A stretch of 64,000 nt of DNA from Streblospio benedicti (Eukaryota > Annelida > Polychaeta > Spionida > Spionidae), in contig CM032664.1 of NCBI GenBank assembly GCA_019095985.1, positions 27,812,082 to 27,876,081 on the forward strand, written 5' to 3'. The notes below the pieces were generated by a model. It searched no databases, was not told where the DNA came from, and saw only the letters and a list, made by a program, of their open reading frames with translations. The position numbers were made by a program, and so were the translations under genes. Positions 10,290 through 18,490 of the stretch are shown here, piece after piece; within the stretch, counting starts at the first letter, position 1; each line of letters begins with the position of its first letter.

Positions 10290-10960
10290 AGAGTTGAAGC
10301 AGTGGGACGCGGCTTTTTAAATTGATATGGCTAGCAAATGTGTTATTTCTATATCCCCCTTTATTGTAGTTTTCTATTGCCTCTATGTGTTGTTTCCCCC
10401 TGAAGTAGGCCTACCCCAGATCTGCTGGATTCCCCAATATATACAGCTTCTTAATTAGCTGATGCCCTTCTCTTTGCATGTTAAACATCTCCCTCCTATA
10501 CAATTCCTTCTTTATTACAACTTCCCTTGTCTTCAGATTTGTGTATGAAACAGTTGTTGTCTAGTCCAGGCAACAAATCTCTACTCTTTATCACTGTTCT
10601 CTCTACCACTTTTACATTGAATAGTCCTTTCTCCTTCTGTTTACTCATACTTTTCCTCAATCTTTGTACTAATTCGCTGTTTGTGTGTTTGGACAGACTA
10701 GTATTGTATCACATGATTTCTTGCCTGCTTTCTTCTCCTCTGTTCTGCTTCATAGCCTTTCCGTCTAAACGGTGGGCAAAAAAATCCATCTTTATCACGC
10801 TCTGCTTCTCGTTCATAACAGTCTAGACCCCTCTGTCTTCAATATGTCTAATCGTACTTTATCTGAATAGTCATTCTCTTTCATGCCTGAACTAAATCTC
10901 GATAGAAAATGGTCCTTTACAGATACGTTTCTCATTTTTCATGGCATTGCACTGGTCGCC
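10290..10960 (-). pseudogene. Decayed GIY-YIG endonuclease-like retroelement fragment
   Basis: On the minus strand, pieces in different frames spell an arrangement seen in invertebrate retroelement proteins. A TPNSEL-like segment (here ending NSELVQRLRK) is followed by a Cys-containing linker (GSCNKEGIV), then VYIGESSRSG and RGKQHIEAI near 10370-10440, which fit the GIY-YIG nuclease start and its Arg helix. Stops and frame changes are frequent, so it is a fossil. Penelope-type elements carry GIY-YIG domains, but the exact family is not established here. Confidence 0.55.
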
Positions 10961-11520
10961 ATTCAAGTTTACAATAAAAGAAGAAGTAAACAGAGATTAG
11001 TGTTTGTATCATGAGAATTTCATTTTCACCTATGATTATGAATGTACGTTTAAATAGACAGAATGCCAAGTATAAGGATTCTTGTGTGTTTCTTGAGTGT
11101 GTATATGGGAGTAATAACGATCGTCTTTTATTTCAATGCAAAAGGACAATGGGATATCTGGAAAAGGTAAATCGTCACATTGATTTTATGATGGGACCCA
11201 TGATGATTTTTCTATTTTTAAGTATTAAGTATAAACCCTCAACATGTGTTGTGATATGTCACATTGTCATATAAATGGGTCTTTCCCTAAATGCATCGCA
11301 AATTGGAAGATCCAAGATTTTTTTAAATAGGATCAAGGTGGCTACAAAACCCTTTGTTTCCCTTGGCATCACCAGATTATACATCACATGTACATGTATA
11401 GAGCACAGAATTTGATATCATGAAACCAATATCACCACCTGCGTTATTGCAACTAAAGAGTATTCCGGAGAATATTGGTTGCGCACGTTTTGCTCTTACA
11501 ATACTATGTGGCTTTTTCAG

Positions 11521-11616
11521 GTTTACTATCAGTGGTCAATCTGGACGTCAACCATGGAGTAAATACAGCCTACCCCTTGGGCAGTATGCGGTGCCTTCAC
11601 ATTACCATGCCAGCAG
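11521..11616 (+). CDS. GT32 gene exon, stem region (tentative)
   Basis: Flanked by TTTTTCAG and GTAACA. Ends with two bases of a codon completed by the first base of 11858-12431 (AG+A). No stop in the required frame. Sequence is not conserved, as expected for a stem. Confidence 0.55.
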
Positions 11617-14426
11617 GTAACATCATTTTCGGTACAATACAATATTCATATGTCTTCCTCAATGTGTGTAAAAGTGTACTTTGGGCTAGCCATCAGGAAG
11701 GCAGCATAGACTACAAGTTCATATGCAATAAACAGAGTATTCTCAGGTTAACAGAAAACAAAATGGAAAACAAGAAAGTAAAAAAGAATAATAACAATAT
11801 ATTAACCGCAATATTATCTGATAATTAAGACTAGACTGCTGTTTATTTCACTTCTAGAGGGTTGTTAAATGGCAAAGCCCCCTGCCTGGAGTCACCAGAA
11901 TTGTGTCTTCTCCATCTGGAACATATAACAGGAGTTCAGCCAAAACTGTTGTCCTTCAAGCAGGCCAGACATCAGCAGAAAACCCACAAGACCACCGGCC
12001 AAGCGTTCCTCGTCCCTAACATAGTCCATTGCATCATCATTGATGGCAGACGCTATGGCTACAAATTTGACCAACGGTCTCCGAAGAAATTCAAGCTGGA
12101 ATTCTTCCAGCTGGCAGCCTTCATAGCCATCGACAAATTTCTCACACCAGACTTGATAATAATATGGGGTGATGTGTACAATGAAACGTCTGAACCCTTA
12201 TGGAAGAACATCACCGATACAGTTGCCAATATATACCGGATACCATTGACTCTGACCAGTAAGTTGTTTCGGGCTTTCCCTGTGTGGCCCCTGGAGCACA
12301 GCTCGGACGCGCTGCGCCTCTCGGTGCTGCGGGACTTCGGCGGCATCTACCTGGACACTGACGTCCTAGTGCTCAGGTCGTTTGATGATGTGCGTGTCTT
12401 CAATGCCTCAGTCAGCCTGACGCTGCCAAAGGTGTGTAGGACGTGCAATGATTCCACCGTAGTATGTAGCAGTTTTGACGAATCCAGAAACATATTAATA
12501 CTTCTTGAGCTACGTTACCCCGACCAATTAATGAACCTGCCAGAATAATCACAATAAAAATTTAAAATTATTTCTTATTGCGAGATACAATTTTCCTGTT
12601 CTCTGCATGTAATTGGCGTGCTGACAGGGGGCGGCATATGCTGTCAGCAAGTGTGTCATTTTCAGTGTTTTCTTCTTCCAATAATAGTATAATTCAAATG
12701 CTTTATTTTGATTAACCAACAAAAAATTGTAACTTTTTGCGAATAATAATATAATATTTATATTATTATATATATAATATTTATAATTATATATATATAA
12801 TATTTTTGTTAAACAACATAAGTTACTAACCCCCCTTGCACCGTCAAGTCCGCATACCTCGAGCAACAGTTTCTAGAGTGAGTGTGGAAAACGAGGAAAG
12901 TGTCAGTTTGATGATGTCTTGATACTGACATGGCTTGTTCCAGATGATAAATAGCGCTGTCATTGTGGCAGCCCCGGAATCGGCCTTTCTTGACCTGTGG
13001 ATGCGCGCGTACGAGACGCGCTATGTGTACTGGCACCACATATGGAACGCCTCCATAAAAACATATATGCTCTCTGTGAGGTATTGCTGGTGTTGTTGTT
13101 TAATGTTTTGAAAATCATGATACGTGTACAAAGTTACCTCTAAATGTAACCCCCAACACAGCAATAGGAATGCAGTGACATTAAATCTGGATGTGGAAAA
13201 TCACTTTCTCAAATAGTCATATTTTATCATATTTGTAATTAAAAAGATCACAATGGCTCATACTAACGATGCCGAATTAACAATTAGGCCAGCGACATCA
13301 TGAAGATGCTGTCTGTTCCAGATTTCCGGATCTTGTGCATGTCGTGAACGGATCGTTCGAGCACCCACCGGGCAACTCAGACGCCCTGTACCTGGGCCCG
13401 TACAACTGGCGCCACCAGTTCGCCACGCACCTCTACAAGTTCCGCAACCGGCGGCTTCCGCAGAATGAGGAGGAGCTGGGCAGGTGAGAGGGAGGCGAGC
13501 ACAGCATGCTCAATGGAGATACAGTAGCCTCGCACTCTCGGGGGGGGGGGGGGCGGGGGCACACTTATACATGTTACGAATGTGGAGGCGCTACCGGAAT
13601 GGGTCATAATTTCACCCCTAAAAATCAGCACATCATAACCCAAGCAGCTAAAATCAGCACTTAATAGGTCTAATTTAGCTCTTCAGATGGGAAAATCAGC
13701 ACTTTAAGCCTTATTTTTCGAAAAATATTAGCACATTTCACCCAAGATATCAAATATCGAGTGGAGCTCCCCCCCCGTACACTATCTAGGTTAGTGCCCC
13801 CTCCCGGGCTCGCACTGTTCGACACAGATTGTTCATAACATGATCATGAGACCCATAATGTAGCCTGCCCCACAAATTACACAATGCAAACGGATGTATT
13901 TTGGGCATAATGACATCAGACAAGAATTGTCTATGGGATGATGTACATTTTGTCTCGCTCCGCAGAAGTGAAACATTGTTCTCTTTTTCTTGACCCGCCC
14001 CACTACCTCCAAAAGTGGAAATTCAGATATGTGAATTAATCAAAGAAAATCTACATTTTGAATTCAAATTATATTTACATATGCCATAGAAATAATATTT
14101 ATTATGAATGAGGATGTATGCATGTGAAACATGCTATAAAACCTACGAAATACATGCACAATATAAGTTTCCCCCATAACCTAGAACCTCCACTGCCAGT
14201 ATTCAATGTAGCCGGTGCAAGCAAGAAATACGTATATTCTAAACCTATGTTAATGCTTATTCTGGGCGGCAATATATAAAGTAGAGAAATACCCCGCTAC
14301 CTCCCGTGCTGCAGACTGGCGTGCCCGCTGGGCGAGGTGCTGCGCTGGATCCTGTACGGAGACGAGCGACTCACCGAGCTCACCGACACGTGGAGGGCCG
14401 AGCAGCTCGACGTCACGGTCGTCTGA
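11521..14426 (+). CDS. GT32-family alpha-1,4-glycosyltransferase (A4GALT/A4GNT-like)
   Basis: Members move galactose or GlcNAc in alpha-1,4 linkage onto glycolipids or mucin O-glycans and are Golgi type II membrane proteins. Exons 11521-11616 (tentative), 11858-12431, 12944-13080, 13322-13483 and 14315-14426 join in consistent phases (2, 0, 2, 2) into 359 codons plus TGA. Recognisable parts are VPNIVHCIIIDG, KLFRAFPVWPLEHSSDALRL, FGGIYLDTDVLVL with the metal-binding DxD at 12354-12362, AVIVAAPESAFLDLW, and FPDLVHVVNGSF. This is the order of the DXD sugar-binding domain followed by the alpha-1,4-transferase C-terminal domain. The membrane-anchor exon is not identified and should lie before 11521. 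The gene is convergent with the GT14 exons at 18.3-21.2 kb and divergent from gene A. The acceptor sugar cannot be told from sequence. Confidence 0.87.
11858..12431 (+). CDS. GT32 gene exon with DxD motif
   Basis: 574 nt, acceptor ACTTCTAG|A, donor AAG|GTGTGT (phase 0). Contains IVHCIIIDG and GGIYLDTDVLVL. The open frame runs on to 12548, past the donor, into intron. Confidence 0.88.
12740..12806. repeat. AT-rich palindromic tract in a GT32 intron
   Basis: Almost only A and T, built of repeated TATAATATTTATA-type units in both orientations. Likely slippage-derived and able to form hairpins. Confidence 0.7.
12944..13080 (+). CDS. GT32 gene exon
   Basis: 137 nt, acceptor TTCCAG|ATG, donor GAG|GTATTG. 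Encodes AVIVAAPESAFLDLWMRAYE, the family block after the DxD region. Confidence 0.88.
13322..13483 (+). CDS. GT32 gene exon
   Basis: 162 nt, acceptor TTCCAG|A, donor GCAG|GTGAGA. Encodes FPDLVHVVNGSFEHPPGNSD, equivalent to the 'HPDL..V' region of A4GALT. Confidence 0.88.
13520..13815. repeat. Probable inserted repeat in a GT32 intron
   Basis: Bounded by G-run and C-run segments (about 13540-13553, 13768-13775) next to GCACTCTCGGG / CCCGGGCTCGCAC. The interior repeats AATCAGCACTT-like words. The composition differs from the surrounding intron. Family unknown. Confidence 0.35.
14315..14426 (+). CDS. GT32 gene terminal exon
   Basis: 112 nt, acceptor GCTGCAG|A, ending TGA. GC-rich compared with flanking introns. 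Encodes a short C-terminus, GEVLRWILYGDERLTELTD. Confidence 0.82.
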
Positions 14427-14775
14427 CCAGCCTGCCGCCTGCTGCTGCGCCGTGTTTGAGCGGGTGCGTCGTGTGGAGAACCCAGTAGCGACAGCAACAG
14501 GCGACTTTTAACACTCTGTTGGGTGTAACTTTTAACATCCGAATTTCTTCACTGGTGGACGGTGGCACATTAGGCAGGTCTGTTGCTCGCCTACGGCCCC
14601 GGACCCCAACGAGGGGGTATGTTACACCGCAAAATATAACCAACGCCAGGCCCATAGCCAGAGCTTCAAATGGGAGGAGGAGAAATTTGTCATCCGAGGT
14701 CAGCGTCGCTGTTGGCGTAAAATATAAAGTAAAACTGCTATTTTTATATTACAAAATGAGTACTTTACACAAACA

Positions 14776-14781
14776 AATAAA
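14776..14781 (+). terminator. Candidate poly(A) signal AATAAA of the GT32 gene
   Basis: Canonical hexamer 350 bp after the stop codon. The position is reasonable, but other hexamers lie downstream. Confidence 0.35.
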
Positions 14782-15384
14782 ATGTGCTGATAAAGGGGAT
14801 TTTTTTTTTAAAAAAATCAACACAAAATATAATGTTCACGCCAGAAACAATCATTAATGATCATTGGCAGTGAGCATTATGTTTGAAAACATTAGAATAA
14901 AGTATTGCAAGATCACTAATTTTTTATGAGAAAGTAACAATTGTTTGATTTTATACTTGAAATACATTAAATTACACTAAAATAGTGACATAGGAATAAG
15001 ATTATCTAGAACTGCAAAAGCTATTTTGAAAAAAAAAGTGAGGAGGCAAAATCTGAAGAACGAGGAGGGAAGTGAGTTAAACCCCAAAGCCAAGCGACTG
15101 CCTCCTCTGACACAGCGTCGATACTTGCCTGATGTATCTAGTACTGTATGCTTATATTTATCGGAGCTTGAACTATGTATTAAAGTGGGACTGGACAGTT
15201 TTTCTTTTAATATTTAATGATTGCCATTGTAAAGTTTAAAGTGTGTAGATGTTAATACAAAAAAAATAAAATAGATAAATAATCATGGCGCCTCGCCCGT
15301 TTGAGATTTATGAGTCAAAATGCGAGGCACGTGTGGCACATGTGAACGGACGATTTCGATTTACAATACAAGATTTTACTATTA

Positions 15385-15516
15385 CCATTAATAATACTGC
15401 TCCAAAATGTTTTTAAAGTAATATTTTTGTATCATATGGAAATATCTTATCCATTAAAAATACAGCTCCAAAATGTTTTTAAAGTAATATTTTTGTACCA
15501 TATGGAAGATCTTATC
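15385..15516. repeat. Two-copy 66-bp tandem duplication
   Basis: Units starting at 15385 and 15451 share CTCCAAAATGTTTTTAAAGT followed by AATATTTTTGTA and CATATGGAA, with few differences. A recent local duplication. Confidence 0.85.
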
Positions 15517-16400
15517 AAAAGCTTTAAAAAAAGTATAAATTTGATGTAGGTTACCTTCCATTTAAAAAAGATATTGAACATTTTAGGTCCTAAAAATCTA
15601 TCAAACCAGAGTAAAATACGAAACATGATTTTAATTATAATATTATATGTTTTCACGATACAAAATATAACAGGGAGTAAACATTATTTACTAAAACGGG
15701 TAACAAACATTGTTCACAACCGCTGATCACAGCTGATTATAGCCGTTAGAGTGGGTGTTAACATATTAATAATGATTCCCTTATTGTCCAGAACTATCTT
15801 AAAGCTGGCTCTGAACAGTAATTTTTACTACGAAACAAATTTGTGGGCCACCATTATATTCCACTAAAAGAAAGTTTTTATTTGTGTATTTGAAATAATT
15901 TGTATATATACTAGACGTTTGAGATATTTGAGATCGTTATGTATAGAATCTAAATTTGTAATATTAGGTACTGTTGTACTAGAAATAGCTTAGAATCGCG
16001 TTTCATGTACACCATTTAGATAAATTATCAATTATTGATATATCCATTCCAACCTATTGACTGTTTATTCGGTATTTTGAAATTCGAATCTGTATGCCTT
16101 GAATCTTTTTGTAAACAATAATACTTTATTTATAAGACTCAACGGACAAGGCAATTATGGTTATTGGTTATTGAGTTAACACATTGGAATTCTTGTGTGA
16201 TAAGCTCGCATTGCACTTTTGCGAGTCACAAATATCAGAATTAACAACGCTCTTGTTGACCTGACATTCCTACCATGCCCTCACACCCCTCAAAGGACCC
16301 TCTGCTGTGCTACATCCGCATCTCGATACATACATGACACAGCCGGACAGAGTCCTCGGCCTACTCATGGGCACCACGGGGCTGTAGTGGAGGTGTGCTC

Positions 16401-16543
16401 TGAGGCCTGCATCACAGTCACGGAGTCCCAATGTTTGTTTACATCTACAGACACGCCCCCCCGATCTATCTCCCTATCTTTGATAGGTCGAGGGCGTGTT
16501 TCCAGATGTAAACAAACGTTGGGACTCAGTGACTGTGGCCTCC
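16401..16543. mobile_element. Inverted-repeat hairpin (small MITE-like)
   Basis: The left arm 16401-16457 (GAGTCCCAATGTTTGTTTAC...) is complementary to 16489-16543 (...GTAAACAAACGTTGGGACTC) with few mismatches. A spacer of about 30 bp separates them. No coding potential. Confidence 0.7.
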
Positions 16544-16615
16544 ATGGCCACCGGCAGCTGCTGGAAGCACTGGGTGCAATGATACAGTGTTGATTTTGTT
16601 AGTTTTATTATTATC

Positions 16616-16929
16616 AGGGCCGTAGCCAGAATTGCAAACGATAGGAGGTAATATATGTTAGAGAAGGATGCAGGCAAACCCCATAGTCTTAAAACCTTTC
16701 TAGGGACATGCGCCCCCCCCCACCCATCCCCACCCCTGCCCACAAGAATGTTTGAAATTAAGCCATTTTTCACAGTGTCTGAGACTATTTCAGAGTGAAA
16801 AATAACCTAAAAAATATCACCTTAAAAGAAATATCCCAAAACTCAGCTTCATTCAGAGTTTGATGAAACCACCTTCCCCAAAACATAAGAGGGAGTTACT
16901 TCCCTTGCCTCATATGTAGCTACGGCCTT
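16616..16929. mobile_element. MITE with GGCCGTAGC termini
   Basis: The left end AGGGCCGTAGCCAG and the right end, read in reverse complement AAGGCCGTAGCTAC, form short TIRs around a 314-bp interior with a C-run. A related start (GGCCCATAGCCAGAGC) occurs at about 14648. Confidence 0.5.
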
Positions 16930-16931
16930 GA

Positions 16932-17592
16932 ACGCAAAATATAACCAGTTTTGATTTGCGTTAGCTAAAATTGGCCCAGCTGACGCAAAATATAACCACT
17001 GCCGCAAATTATAACCAGGGGAAATGTAAGTTATTTTAACATATATGTAGAGAATAATTTTGTTTTACTTTTTGGAAGCTGAGAGGTTGGTGGTGATTTT
17101 AATGACTGCATGCTGGCTTTATTTGAATTAACCCCCGATTTCACATAGACCATGGAAGATGCTAGATAAGAAGCTTAGTGTCGTTTCGAGGTGGATCGTG
17201 GGTGTTCTGGTCTCAAATATGGAGTGGTCTGGCTGGTTGAGTTGGGATGGCACACTTCTGGCTGGTTCTGTGTCTTTCTGCTTCACTGGGGCCTCATCAG
17301 CTACTTTGGGAGGATGTATGGTCGACAGATGAAACAGTAAGTACTGAAGTTACAATCTGAAGCAACGGAAGCATGAAATGAAAGCTAACTTGATCATCGA
17401 TATCTTGCTTGGTGTTAATAAAGTCATTTTAATGTGTATGCAGGCAGGCTCTATTCACCTTGGTTACAATTTGCGTCAGTGGTTAGATTTTGCGTCAGCT
17501 AGACCATTTTGGGGGATGTGGTTACAATCTGTGGTTACAATTAACGCAAATCATAGCTGGTAATATTTTGCAGCTAGTTAGATTTTGCGGTC
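16932..17592. repeat. Inverted pair of iterated GCAAAATATAACC motifs
   Basis: The left side has copies at 16934-16947, 16982-16998 and 17002-17017. The right side has the same word in the opposite orientation at 17461-17477, 17480-17496 and 17578-17590. The two arrays face each other across about 440 bp, as in a transposon with subterminal repeats. Further copies are at about 14622 and 14714. Confidence 0.6.
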
Positions 17593-17980
17593 TAACAAGG
17601 GGGTGGTGGTTGTCGAATCCCCTGCCCATTTGGGTTTGAACTGTAATTTTATTAAGCCTGAATGTATACAGGAGTACTCAGTAGCTGCCCTTTTAGTAAC
17701 TCAGCAGGTATATGTTCAGAGATGCTTGTGGGGCAAGTCTGTCAAAGGTGATGGGCATAGGAGAGCTGCAAAGTCCAAGGTACTAGGGACATGCCGCTGG
17801 ACAGGCGGTATGTGTTCTAATTTTCTGAGCATGCCAGGACAGGTTCTATTTTTATTTAGTACGTTCTATGAAAAAGAGTATAAAGAACCACACAATAGTT
17901 TACTATTTATTATAACAACGAATAATACCATCTGATATTCAATTTGTTTTCTTACTTTATCGCAGTAACACGCTTATTCA

Positions 17981-18136
17981 AATAGGCAGATCCAGGTTTT
18001 TGGAAAAGTGAGGTGGCTCACATAAGGAAAGAGGCTCACTTATGGGATTTCATGAAAAACCCTATGAAAATGAAGTATTTTGGTGGGAAAAGGTGGGGGG
18101 GGGGGCGCCTTCTGCGCCCCCCTGGATTTGCCTATG
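17981..18136. mobile_element. Small TIR element (156 bp) flanked by TTATTCA repeats
   Basis: Termini ATAGGCAGATCCAGG and, inverted, ATAGGCAAATCCAGG. Direct TTATTCA copies lie immediately outside (17974-17980 and 18137-18143), consistent with a 7-bp target duplication. The interior has a G-run and the palindromic GCGCCTTCTGCGCC. Confidence 0.65.
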
Positions 18137-18327
18137 TTATTCACGATATATAAATGTCATATGTGAAAACTTGTGTTGATATAGAATAACGCAGAATATA
18201 GCAGATACACGTAGTCGTTGTCTTTCCTGTCTCCGATGTCTTAAAATGATTCAATGACAATATCACAGTTCAAGCAACACCTGGAACATCTCTCTCTTTC
18301 TCTGTTTAGAGGCCACATCTCTCAGCT

Positions 18328-18490
18328 TTACAAATAATGCTTGACCAGGGGCAGTTGTCTGTAGTACCGTAGGTCTGTGTGTGTTTGGCCCTGCGCGTCC
18401 CTCCGGGTGCTGTTGAAGTGTCTCTGTTCCAGGCAGTCATAGGCCAGTGGCTGGTACGTGTAGAAGAACTTGTTGGCGAACAAGGCATAG
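18328..18490 (-). CDS. GT14 gene B terminal exon
   Basis: 163 nt, acceptor AATTCAG|C, stop TAA at 18328-18330. Encodes [20 protein letters not shown], ending LPLVKHYL. Confidence 0.88.

Larger units (their letters stand above)
14430..16390. other. GT32 3' region and spacer, no gene recognised
   Basis: An AATAAA at 14776-14781 is a plausible poly(A) signal for the GT32 gene; others follow around 14893 and 15263. The start (14600-14740) carries two copies of the GCAAAATATAACC-type motif discussed at 16932. The rest is AT-rich with no recognisable coding sequence. Confidence 0.45.

Noticed and set aside
10527-10826. Plus-strand 99-residue hydrophobic open frame, a possible membrane anchor exon for the GT32 gene
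   Set aside because: It is antisense to the GIY-YIG fossil in a T/C-rich tract; its hydrophobicity follows from composition and no suitable donor was evident.
11475-11828. 117-residue open frame over the tentative GT32 stem exon
   Set aside because: Its frame does not fit the phase of the next exon; the alternative frame over 11521-11616 does.
12432-12548. Continuation of the GT32 open frame to a stop at 12548
   Set aside because: The family sequence stops matching at 12431, where a donor is present, and resumes at 12944.
14306-14655. Long open frames on both strands around the GT32 last exon
   Set aside because: Shadows of the GC-rich terminal exon; only one frame continues the protein.
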